64,000 nucleotides of DNA from Puia sp963703355 (GTDB lineage: Bacteria; Bacteroidota; Bacteroidia; Chitinophagales; Chitinophagaceae): the NCBI GenBank assembly GCA_963703355.1, contig OY969813.1:3968001-4032000 (forward strand). Direction: 5' to 3'. Shown in pieces: positions 51,623 to 59,835 of the stretch. Numbering within the stretch: position 1 is the stretch's first letter; every line of letters begins with the position of its first letter. The notes under the pieces were generated by a model. The model ran no database searches. It was not told the DNA's origin and saw nothing but the letters and a program-made list of their open reading frames with translations. Position numbers and translations under genes: made by a program.

Positions 51623-52330
51623 ATGAAACATGTATTTTTAATTCTTTCAACCTTTATTCTTTTTTCTGTTCACCTTTTTTCACAGGATCAGATCAAACTC
51701 AGGAAAAAAGACAGAAAAAGAGATATTGAAATGATTACGACAGATGGAACGATCATTCTCAGGTTATCGGATTCGACGCCTCTTCACAGGGATAATTTCC
51801 TCAGGCTCGTGAAAAGTCATTTTTATGACAGCACACTTTTTCATCGCGTGATTCAATATTTTATGATTCAGGGTGGAGATCCTTCAAGCAGGAATGCAGC
51901 TCCTGGAATTCCGCTTGGCGACTCCAGTCCTTCCTATACCATTCCCGCTGAATTCAGGGTAACACTTTTTCACAAAAGAGGCGTACTGGCGGCGGCAAGA
52001 GAAAGTGATGACGTGAATCCAACCAAAGCGAGCAGTTCCAGCCAGTTTTATATTGTTCAGGGAAAGAAGTTTTCTGATGCTGGTCTGGATTCCGTTGAGA
52101 CAAGAAGATTGAAAAGAAAAATTCCGGAATACCAGCGGGAAGTGTACAGAACCCTGGGAGGAACGCCCCACCTGGATCAGAACTATACAATTTTCGGAGA
52201 AGTTGTAAGCGGGATGTCAACAGTTGATCTGATTGCTTCTGAACCTACCAGCAAAGGAGATGACAAGGACCGGCCCCTCAAGGACGTCAGAATTCTTTCC
52301 GTAAAACTTATCAAAAGGAAAAATTATTGA
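51623..52330 (+). CDS. Secreted peptidyl-prolyl cis-trans isomerase (cyclophilin type)
   Basis: 235 residues. Signal peptide (MKHVFLILSTFILFSVHLFS, cleaved before QDQ). Cyclophilin core: STPLHRDNFLRLVKSHFYD, FHRVIQYFMIQGGDPSSR with the catalytic Arg, SSSSQFYIVQGKKF and YTIFGEVVSGMSTVDLIA. It folds proline-containing proteins in the periplasm. Length matches Bacteroidota periplasmic forms with an insertion between the last strands. Confidence 0.92.
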   Translation: MKHVFLILSTFILFSVHLFSQDQIKLRKKDRKRDIEMITTDGTIILRLSDSTPLHRDNFLRLVKSHFYDSTLFHRVIQYFMIQGGDPSSRNAAPGIPLGDSSPSYTIPAEFRVTLFHKRGVLAAARESDDVNPTKASSSSQFYIVQGKKFSDAGLDSVETRRLKRKIPEYQREVYRTLGGTPHLDQNYTIFGEVVSGMSTVDLIASEPTSKGDDKDRPLKDVRILSVKLIKRKNY

Positions 52331-52759
52331 GGGAATAAAAAGGAAAAGCACCAAGCCTTTTTCAGTTTTCCGGCTTTCGCCTTATACTTACTGACCCGAT
52401 GCTTCCTTGGGTTGTTAGTCTCCGATTATGGATTCCACTTCCCAATTGAGATTCTTTTTTCTTTTTATAGATTACCGTTTCTCAATTACAATTCTAAGAT
52501 ACAAATTCACCACACCTGTTTCCAAATTATTAAGGGTTCAGTTTTACACCTGTTTAGCACAAAGTTGTGCACATATGTATAATACATCGATTTCCAACAA
52601 TCAAAATATCCCATGTTTGATCGGCGCGTAATTTTCATATTTTTAATTCCCGACTATATGATTAGCCAATCGTCAGAATATTCCTGCAAAAGGGTGTATC
52701 AACAGATGCGCTCGTATTTGATAAATAATAGTGGATGTAAACGATTTAAAAACTTATAA
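52331..52759. other. Intergenic region, AT-rich
   Basis: 429 bases with no supported gene. An inverted repeat AATTGAGA (52444-52451) and TCTCAATT (52480-52487) flanks a T-rich loop. A 67-codon frame at 52428 has no protein-like character. Confidence 0.4.
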
Positions 52760-53197
52760 ATGCGGCTTTGCTTTCAGGCGATATCTTTTCTGTTTGTTTT
52801 GATTTGTTTAACAGAGTGTAGTTATGCTCAGAAAAGCAAAACAGCACTTATTATGAAAATGAAGGACTATGATCGTTTGATCCTGAAAACAGACGCGGAT
52901 TCTATTTCTCTTTTATTCAATCCTGATGGCAAATTGGGAGATGTCGCCAGGGGAAGAGATTCAATACGTAAATTTTTGTACAGGTTTAAAGATTTTAAAG
53001 TATTGTATCAGTTATCTACGGCAGATGCTGTTACTATAATCAACGACACTGCATATGTTTCAGGCAGCTATCATCAGCAAACAATCATTCCCCGAAGTGA
53101 TACCATTTCCGTCCATGGAACATTTACCTCAATATGGGAATGGACATATAAGAATGGATGGTTAATTCAGCGAATAGATACGCATCCGATTCGCTAA
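52760..53197 (+). CDS. Secreted SnoaL/DUF4440-like (NTF2-fold) protein
   Basis: 145 residues. Signal peptide MRLCFQAISFLFVLICLTEC (Cys at 20 in LTECSYAQ gives either a lipobox or a normal cleavage site). The mature part has the NTF2-like pattern: DYDRLILKTDADSISLLFNP, then GDVARGRDSIRKFLYRFKDF, TADAVTIINDTAYVSGSYHQ and TFTSIWEWTYKNGWLIQRID. Members bind or catalyse on small molecules; none is known here. Stand-alone gene. Confidence 0.8.
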   Translation: MRLCFQAISFLFVLICLTECSYAQKSKTALIMKMKDYDRLILKTDADSISLLFNPDGKLGDVARGRDSIRKFLYRFKDFKVLYQLSTADAVTIINDTAYVSGSYHQQTIIPRSDTISVHGTFTSIWEWTYKNGWLIQRIDTHPIR

Positions 53198-53342
53198 GTT
53201 TTCTTTTTAACATTTCATATCATTAAAATGCCCGGCTGGCTGACCCTTGATTCATGTAATGGTTCGTTAATGGCTCAAATAATTAAAAGCTGGCACAAGG
53301 TTTTCAATGGTGAGGTGTACCTATGATTATAAAATAATCACC

Positions 53343-54353
53343 ATGAAACGAATACGAGTAGCATTAGCGCTTACAGCAGCAATATTTATTTTATCAACCG
53401 CAACGTCCAAGGCTCAGGTGAGTGTAGGAATTAGCATTTCGGCGAATATTGCACCGCCACCACTGGTAGTATATACACAACCGCCCTGTCCCACAGACGG
53501 TTTTCTTTGGTGTCCGGGATATTGGGCATACGGAGACGCTGGATATTTTTGGGTTCCCGGCGTTTGGGTACGACCCCCTCAATACGGATATTTATGGACT
53601 CCCGCTTATTGGGGTTATGCCGGAGGTGTGTACGGTTTCCATCAGGGATACTGGGGTCCGCATATTGGATTTTATGGTGGGGTAAATTACGGTTATGGTT
53701 ATGGCGGATCCGGATTTTATGGAGGAAGATGGGAAGGCAATTCATTCAGATATAATACAGCCGTTGTAAATGTAAACACAACGGTTGTTCATAACACGTA
53801 TGTCGACAGGACTGTTATTGTAAACAACAACGTAAATAATCATACCAGTTTTAATGGTGGACCCGGTGGTTTAACTGCAAGACCCTCTGCACAGGAGCAA
53901 TCTTTTGCCAGTGAAAGACATATTCAGGCCACTCCTGAGCAAACAACACATATGCAACACGCCATGCAAGACAGAAATCAGTTGGCGTCCGTTAATCACG
54001 GAAGACCTACAACTACGGCGATGAATAAACCCGGAGGCACAGCATATCATAATGTGCAGCCAAACAATACATCACATGTTGTGAATAATACGCCGAAACC
54101 TCAGCCGCATACACAGGTTTATAATAATCCGGCAACGCAGCAACACCCGCAAAACGCAAGTCATTCTGCGCAGCAGCAACACCCCGAAAACACCGCCCAT
54201 AACCCGCCACAGCAACATCAACAGGCATATAATCATCCGGAACCTGCGCCCCAACAACATGCCAGTCATCCGCAACAACACAATCCTCCGTCTCAACAAC
54301 CACATGGTGGAGAACCTCATGGTGGGGGTGCCGAACATCCAAAAGAACATTGA
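53343..54353 (+). CDS. YXWGXW repeat protein with His/Gln-rich C-terminal tail, secreted
   Basis: 336 residues from MKRIRVALAL (a longer frame from 53307 has no signal). Signal peptide cleaved near SKAQ. Repeats of the Tyr-x-Trp-Gly-x-Trp type occur in PGYWAYGDAGYFWVPGVW, PPQYGYLWTPAYWGY and HQGYWGPHIGFYGG, followed by a Gly/Tyr-rich segment and a ~130-residue disordered tail rich in His, Gln, Pro and Asn. Proteins with this layout are common, poorly understood outer-envelope proteins in Bacteroidota. The His-rich tail may bind metal; this is inference. Confidence 0.88.
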   Translation: MKRIRVALALTAAIFILSTATSKAQVSVGISISANIAPPPLVVYTQPPCPTDGFLWCPGYWAYGDAGYFWVPGVWVRPPQYGYLWTPAYWGYAGGVYGFHQGYWGPHIGFYGGVNYGYGYGGSGFYGGRWEGNSFRYNTAVVNVNTTVVHNTYVDRTVIVNNNVNNHTSFNGGPGGLTARPSAQEQSFASERHIQATPEQTTHMQHAMQDRNQLASVNHGRPTTTAMNKPGGTAYHNVQPNNTSHVVNNTPKPQPHTQVYNNPATQQHPQNASHSAQQQHPENTAHNPPQQHQQAYNHPEPAPQQHASHPQQHNPPSQQPHGGEPHGGGAEHPKEH

Positions 54354-54495
54354 TGATAATACGATTCATAAAATGATCACCAACGCGGTCATGTGCTGAT
54401 CAAAAAGTTTGATTTGAAAATCAGGTGGAGATCATTTCCGCTTATCTTTAATAGGCGTTACAGGTTACCTGCCTTTCACTCAAACGATTGCTGCC

Positions 54496-57402
54496 ATGAA
54501 TCCATCTTGCTACTCAGGAGTCGCCCCTTTGCGATTATGTAATCTTTTTTTAGTCTGCATCTGTTTCATACTGTTTTCCTGTAATCAGAAAACAGACACT
54601 ACTATATCTACTGTCACAGATACGGTTAAGCCCGATGATAATCGGTTCACACCAGTTACGCTTACTGCTGAAGGAGCCTTGGACGAACCCATGAATTTTG
54701 AAGTATTAAAAGATGGTAAAGTATTTATCAATGAACGCAAGGGTACGTTAAAACTTTACAATCCGATACTTAAAACAGTGAGTCTGGTAGGGACTATTCC
54801 GGTCAATACGAAATATACCAGTAAGGATGGAAAATCAACTGAAGCGGAGGAAGGATTTATCGGATTTACCGTAGATCCTCATTTCGAGGATAACCACTGG
54901 GCTTATCTCTATTATGCTCATCCAACCATAAGTAAACATGTTCTGGCCAGATGGGAAATCCGTGACGATAAACTGGTGCAGGGTTCCGAAAAAATAATGC
55001 TGGAAGTAAATACCCAGAGAGAAGTATGTTGCCATACTGGCGGAGGAATGACTTGGGACCAGTCAGGAAATCTCTATCTCGCCGTGGGAAATAATACCGG
55101 CAATGTTGCCGAGAAATCACAAACAGATGAACGTCCCGACAGAACCAGTTGGGATGACCAGCGTGGTTCGGGAAATACAAACGACTTACGAGGAAAAATA
55201 TTGAGAATTCATCCCAATGCGGATGGTACTTATAGTATTCCCGACGGAAACCTTTTCCCTAAAGGAACGCCTAAAACCAGGCCTGAAATTTATATTATGG
55301 GCGACCGCAATCCCTGGCGCCCCTCCATAGATACAAAAACAGGTTGGCTTTATTGGGGAGAAGTAGGTCCCGATGCCAATGAAGATACCCGAACAACCAG
55401 AATGGGCATGGATGAACTAAACCAGGCAAGAGGACCGGGATTTTTCGGATGGCCTTATTTCATTGGAGAAAACGTGGCGTACCCCATGTATAATTATCTC
55501 AACGACTCCGTCTCCCCGGGGAAAGATCCTGCAAAACCAACAAATTTTTCCGTCAACAACACAGGGCTGAATGAATTACCTCCCGCACAGCCGGCATTTA
55601 TATCCTATCCATACAGGAACTCTGAGAAATTTCCACTGGTTGGGTCAGGCGCACGATGCGCAGTAGGTGGTCCGATTTATCGACAGGCAAATTTTATGAA
55701 TGCAAAACGTCCATGGCCCGCATACTATGAAGGGAAATGGATTGCTGCCGATCTTTCCCGCGGGTGGATTATGGCAATTAGTATGAAAGAGAATGGCGAC
55801 TACAAATCCATGGAGAAGTTTCTTCCTTCCTATCAGCCAATAGAACCAATTGATATAAAGTATGGACCCAATGGAGATTTGTATGTACTCGAATACGGTA
55901 GTAACTGGTTCAGAAAAAGTGATAATTCCAAACTCGTAAGGATAGAATATAATTCCGGTAATCGTACACCTATTGTTCACGCATCTGCAAATAAAAGCGG
56001 AGGAACATTGCCTTTATCTGTCAATCTTTCATCGGCAGGTACCAAAGACTACGACGGAGATTCTTTGAAATACGAGTGGGTTGTTACAGGCGGAGTCAAT
56101 AAGACTTCTGTAACATTTAATGAACCCAACCCGGTTGCAGGTTTCACCCAGCCAGGAGAATATATTGCCACACTAACGGTAACGGACCCCAGCGGCGCCA
56201 AAAACAGCCAGTCGGTCAAAATCATTGCTGGTAATTCTCCGCCTGATGTATCATTGAATCTTAGCGGTAATAAAACATTTTATTTCCCCGGCAAACCCTT
56301 TTCGTACGACATAGAAGTAACAGACAAGGAAGACGGAAAGGTAAATCCAAGTCAGGTAGCAGCGAGTATAGACTACACGTCTGAAGGATTCGATGTTGCA
56401 GAATTGGTCCAGGGCCAGCGAAGCGTCGACGCATCAACCCGTTTTGCGGTGGCTAAAGCGCTTATCAATAGTGTTGATTGCAATAACTGTCATCATCTGG
56501 ATTCAAAATCTGTTGGTCCTGAATTTATTGAGATAGCGGAAAAATATAAATCGAAATATAACTGGGCAATGGATTCACTTCCCAGGAAATTAAGATCGGG
56601 TGGAAGTGGCGTGTGGGGAACCGTAAACATGCCGGCACATCCGTCTATTTCGATGAATGATGCAAGGATCATCGTAAACTATATCCTCAGTTCCGACCAA
56701 AAAACGATCAGTACACTTCCTTTAAAGGGAACATATACTCCGAAAATACCAACTGGCGATAACGGTAAAGGGTCTGTTGTGATCAGAGCTGCCTATACAG
56801 ATAAGGGAGCAAAGGAATCTGATCCATTAACAACTGAAGTGATAAAAGTATTACGCAGTCCTCAAGTGAGTCCCGGCTCAGCAGATGTGGTGAGTCGTGC
56901 AGAAATCAGTTTGCAAACCATGTTTGCTGTTACGCTGAATGTTATTCCAAAATCAAAAGGTTATATCGGTTTCAAACAAATTGATCTGACTGGTATCAGG
57001 CAAATATCAGTGAGCGCTATTGCATTTCCCATGATGGGTTATGCAGGAGGCACGGTAGAAATAAGACTGGACAAACCTGACGGCGATTTACTGGGACAGG
57101 TAAACGTAACATCTATTAATCCCGACTTTGGGGGTTCAGCAGCTGATAAAGCACAAAATGCCGGAGGCTCTAAACCAAAATCAGCAAGGAATACCAGTCC
57201 TGCTGTAGTCAAACAACCGGCTAAAGCAAAAAAAGCAGTTGATCTGAGCAGTATATTCTCCGGTGTGGGTTTAAAATCGGAAATAAAAGAGACTGCGGGA
57301 ACGCATGATATATATTTTGTTTTCAAAAACGAAACAGTGAAGGGGGATCAACCACTGATGTCGGTTTCGAATATTACATTCAATAATGAGATCTCACCGT
57401 AA
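54496..57402 (+). CDS. PQQ-dependent sugar dehydrogenase / PKD / cytochrome c / carbohydrate-binding-like fusion, lipoprotein
   Basis: 968 residues. Lipoprotein signal with ILFSCNQK. Domain order: GSDH/PQQ beta-propeller dehydrogenase (~50-480; VCCHTGGGMTWD, ILRIHPNADGTYSIP, GDRNPWRPSID, GPGFFGWPYF, YGPNGDLYVLEYGS), PKD domain (~495-580), another Ig-like domain, cytochrome c with CNNCH at residues 662-666 and KLRSGGSGVWGTVNMPAHP (Met ligand), and a C-terminal beta-sandwich (CBM6-like) interrupted by a ~40-residue Ala/Lys/Ser linker. It likely oxidises a sugar and passes electrons internally to haem. PQQ genes are not nearby. Confidence 0.9.
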   Translation: MNPSCYSGVAPLRLCNLFLVCICFILFSCNQKTDTTISTVTDTVKPDDNRFTPVTLTAEGALDEPMNFEVLKDGKVFINERKGTLKLYNPILKTVSLVGTIPVNTKYTSKDGKSTEAEEGFIGFTVDPHFEDNHWAYLYYAHPTISKHVLARWEIRDDKLVQGSEKIMLEVNTQREVCCHTGGGMTWDQSGNLYLAVGNNTGNVAEKSQTDERPDRTSWDDQRGSGNTNDLRGKILRIHPNADGTYSIPDGNLFPKGTPKTRPEIYIMGDRNPWRPSIDTKTGWLYWGEVGPDANEDTRTTRMGMDELNQARGPGFFGWPYFIGENVAYPMYNYLNDSVSPGKDPAKPTNFSVNNTGLNELPPAQPAFISYPYRNSEKFPLVGSGARCAVGGPIYRQANFMNAKRPWPAYYEGKWIAADLSRGWIMAISMKENGDYKSMEKFLPSYQPIEPIDIKYGPNGDLYVLEYGSNWFRKSDNSKLVRIEYNSGNRTPIVHASANKSGGTLPLSVNLSSAGTKDYDGDSLKYEWVVTGGVNKTSVTFNEPNPVAGFTQPGEYIATLTVTDPSGAKNSQSVKIIAGNSPPDVSLNLSGNKTFYFPGKPFSYDIEVTDKEDGKVNPSQVAASIDYTSEGFDVAELVQGQRSVDASTRFAVAKALINSVDCNNCHHLDSKSVGPEFIEIAEKYKSKYNWAMDSLPRKLRSGGSGVWGTVNMPAHPSISMNDARIIVNYILSSDQKTISTLPLKGTYTPKIPTGDNGKGSVVIRAAYTDKGAKESDPLTTEVIKVLRSPQVSPGSADVVSRAEISLQTMFAVTLNVIPKSKGYIGFKQIDLTGIRQISVSAIAFPMMGYAGGTVEIRLDKPDGDLLGQVNVTSINPDFGGSAADKAQNAGGSKPKSARNTSPAVVKQPAKAKKAVDLSSIFSGVGLKSEIKETAGTHDIYFVFKNETVKGDQPLMSVSNITFNNEISP

Positions 57403-57458
57403 ATGATTTTAAGCGTTCCTGAGCCATTTAAACTATTCGTTTATACAAAATAAAGATT

Positions 57459-58397
57459 ATGCAAAACAGAAGAAAATTCATTTTGAATTCCGGAGCTCTC
57501 GCAATCGGAGGGCTGATGATATCCAGAAAAGGTTATGCCTCCCTGTTAGATAGATATGCGATGCATGCCGTGGGCCTGCAGTTGTACACAATGGGAGGAA
57601 CCATTGATGATGACGTTTCAGGTACATTGAAAAAAATCGCCGATATCGGATATAAAGATCTTGAATCTGCTTTTAGTGTGAAGGGCAGTTTTTATGGAAT
57701 GACTTCCAAACAATTTGCTGCAATGACAAAAGATATGGGAATGTCCTGGTTATCGCACCATGTTGGAGGCGCTCCGTTTAAAATGCCTGCAGGAGGGTTT
57801 AAAGTGCCTCCTGGTATGGATACCACGAGACTTCACCAGTTACGAAGTATGCCACCCATGAAGAACCTGAAGGACAATTATCAGCAGATAGTGGATGAAG
57901 TGGCAGAAGGCGGATTAAAATATCTGGTTTGTGCATCCATTCCTTTAAGTACATCTGCCGAGATTAGTGAATCAATTGAAATATTAAATAAGTCGGGTGA
58001 AGCAGCCAAAAAAGCAGGCGTACAATTGTGTTATCATAATCATACACACGAATTTGAAAATGTAGATGGCAAAATTCCCTACGATCAACTACTACTGATT
58101 GATCCGGACTTACTAAAGATGGAACTTGATTTAGGTTGGGCCACAGTCGCAGGCGCAGATCCGGTGTTGCTTTTCAAACAACATCCCGGGCGTTTCCCGC
58201 TCTGGCATGTTAAGGATATCAATGCACAGAAAGCGCCAACAGAAGTAGGCAACGGAACCATAGATTTTAAAAGAATATTTGCTGCCTCAAAAGAATCGGG
58301 AATGAAATATTTCTTTGTCGAACAGGATGGAGCTACCAGGCCCTTCGAAAGTATTACAGCAAGTTATATTGACCTTACAACAAAGGTACTCGTATAG
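57459..58397 (+). CDS. Sugar phosphate isomerase/epimerase-like TIM-barrel protein, exported
   Basis: 312 residues. The start MQNRRKFILNSGALAIGG is a Tat-like twin-arginine signal. The xylose-isomerase-like TIM barrel has AVGLQLYTMGGTIDDDVSGT, LCYHNHTHEFENVDG, LLKMELDLGWATVAGADPV and LWHVKDINAQ with metal-binding Glu/His/Asp. Enzymes of this group rearrange sugar or inositol derivatives; the exported form near a PQQ sugar dehydrogenase (57-base gap, same strand) suggests a shared sugar pathway, an inference. Confidence 0.88.
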   Translation: MQNRRKFILNSGALAIGGLMISRKGYASLLDRYAMHAVGLQLYTMGGTIDDDVSGTLKKIADIGYKDLESAFSVKGSFYGMTSKQFAAMTKDMGMSWLSHHVGGAPFKMPAGGFKVPPGMDTTRLHQLRSMPPMKNLKDNYQQIVDEVAEGGLKYLVCASIPLSTSAEISESIEILNKSGEAAKKAGVQLCYHNHTHEFENVDGKIPYDQLLLIDPDLLKMELDLGWATVAGADPVLLFKQHPGRFPLWHVKDINAQKAPTEVGNGTIDFKRIFAASKESGMKYFFVEQDGATRPFESITASYIDLTTKVLV

Positions 58398-58438
58398 TAA
58401 AATGGAGTGTTATAAACCGATGATGGAAGCACGGTCCG

Positions 58439-58630
58439 TTTTGCCATCGTCCCCCCACAACCGAACTCAGGGTCTCCAGGATGTGCTCCCACACATACGA
58501 TGCGAAGTTTTCTCTCATCCTTTTGATGATCTATCTCAAATGTTTCTTTTGTTGAACGAATGAGAGGCGCAAAGGCCATGCCGACCAAACCCAATGAAGA
58601 TTGTTTAATAAAATTTCTCCTCGCTGAATT
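58439..58630 (-). pseudogene. Decayed PIG-L family deacetylase fragment
   Basis: Minus-strand reading gives a signal-like N-terminus (SARRNFIKQSSLGLVGMAFA) and then RIVCVGAHPGDPEFGCGGTM, clearly the opening of PIG-L N-acetylglucosamine deacetylases (HPDDxExGCGGT). The start codon is gone (TAA where ATG is expected at 58631-58633), the first metal Asp is replaced (HPGD), and similarity stops after MAK at 58439. The remaining ~200 residues are missing. It is a 5' remnant, apparently cut by a deletion between it and the TIM-barrel gene. Confidence 0.75.
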
Positions 58631-58671
58631 TTATTTCAAAGCACAGCGTGTTAACGCATTTTTTGTTATGA

Positions 58672-59040
58672 TTAAGAAGCTGTTGCAGGAGTTGCCGCAG
58701 CCGCATCATTTCTGTGTGCGAATTTTTGTATCAGTCCCGGAAGCGATGCTGCAATCGCGCCTGTGATGGCCGGAGATAAACCAAATTTGCTTCCCAGGCT
58801 GCCTATTAAACCACCCGATACAGAACTGGTAAGCAAATTGCCGGAACTCAGACTGTTTTCGAACTGCGATAGAAGGCCTGCAGCTGTTCCCTGCGCCGCT
58901 GGCTCATTTTGTAGACCATTGGTTATATGAGTTGCAATTTCCTTGTGTACTTCGTCTGCCTGTTCAGCTGGAATATTTTGTGTAAGCTGAGGATTGGCAT
59001 TCATGTGTTCTTTTACCAATTGTAAAATTTGATCAAACAT
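58672..59040 (-). CDS. DUF937-like small protein
   Basis: 122 residues, Ala/Gly-rich, helical. FDQILQLVKEHM start, then a LLSQFENSLSSGNLLTSSVSG/GLIGSLGSKFGLSPAITGAI pattern similar to DUF937/YidB-type proteins, and a short Ala/Thr-rich tail. Soluble, no signal. Proteins like this are small cytoplasmic ones of unknown function. Its start is convincing (MFDQILQLVK), and there is a 234-base gap to the sigma gene on the other strand. Confidence 0.75.
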   Translation of the reverse strand: MFDQILQLVKEHMNANPQLTQNIPAEQADEVHKEIATHITNGLQNEPAAQGTAAGLLSQFENSLSSGNLLTSSVSGGLIGSLGSKFGLSPAITGAIAASLPGLIQKFAHRNDAAAATPATAS

Positions 59041-59274
59041 AAAATGGTTTTGAATGTATTTATAAAATAAGGCTGACTGAAGTTAGAATTTTTAAAATAA
59101 AACAGCTTTAAATATATTTTCCCGTTCGCTTAACTTAACCTACTGATTCTGAACATCTAATAAGGTGATGTCACAAACATTCCCAGATAAAACGGGATTT
59201 CTTCGAACGGATAGTCCTTAAAAATAAAATGGGAAGCAACGCTTTGTTATAATACAGTGTCAGGTTAATAGCAA

Positions 59275-59835
59275 ATGGATCAAAAAAAATTGCTTAGTGA
59301 CTGCCTTAAGGGGAAGGCTTCTGCCCAGCGTGAGCTTTATAACCATTTTGCCCATACGATGCTTGGTGTTTGTTATCGTTACACCAAATCAATGACAGAT
59401 GCTGAAGATGTACTTCAGGAAGGTTTCATAAAAGTATTCAGGAATCTGTATCAGTTTAATGGAAATGGCGAACTGGGAGCATGGATAAGGAGGATCATGG
59501 TTAACACTGCCATTAACTATTTGAAAAGTACAGAACGATACCAGTATGATCTGTCGTTTGCAGAAAAAAACCCGCATTCTGTTTCAGAAGACAATCCCGA
59601 ACTGATGCTGAATGCCAAAGAACTGGCGGATCTGATTCGTCAGTTGCCTATAGGATATCAGACGATTTTCAATATGCACGCGGTGGAAGGATACAAACAT
59701 ACAGAGATCGGTAAGATACTGGGTATTCATGAGGGTACGTCAAAATCGCAATATGCACGTGCAAGGGCGCTGCTCATTGGCTGGATAACAAATAATTCGA
59801 AGGACAATAAAACGGGCATGTATGCACGAAAATAA
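59275..59835 (+). CDS. ECF RNA polymerase sigma factor (partner of envelope-spanning protein)
   Basis: 186 residues. Region 2 (YNHFAHTMLGVCYRYTKSMT, AEDVLQEGFIKVFRNLYQF, LGAWIRRIMVNTAINYLK) and region 4 (LPIGYQTIFNMHAVEGYKHT with the HTH EIGKILGIHEGTSKSQYARA) are both typical of Bacteroidota ECF factors. The stop lies 14 bases inside the next gene, so the two are translationally coupled, the usual arrangement of a sigma factor with its anti-sigma partner. It probably controls an envelope regulon. Confidence 0.95.
   Translation: MDQKKLLSDCLKGKASAQRELYNHFAHTMLGVCYRYTKSMTDAEDVLQEGFIKVFRNLYQFNGNGELGAWIRRIMVNTAINYLKSTERYQYDLSFAEKNPHSVSEDNPELMLNAKELADLIRQLPIGYQTIFNMHAVEGYKHTEIGKILGIHEGTSKSQYARARALLIGWITNNSKDNKTGMYARK

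Noticed and set aside
52428..52631. 67-codon frame in the gap before the SnoaL-like gene
   Set aside because: Aromatic-rich AT-rich frame without a family, signal or membrane design.
54013..54369. 118-codon minus-strand frame opposite the YXWGXW tail
   Set aside because: Mirror of the low-complexity CAA/CAT-rich tail; produces Val/Ala/His runs only.
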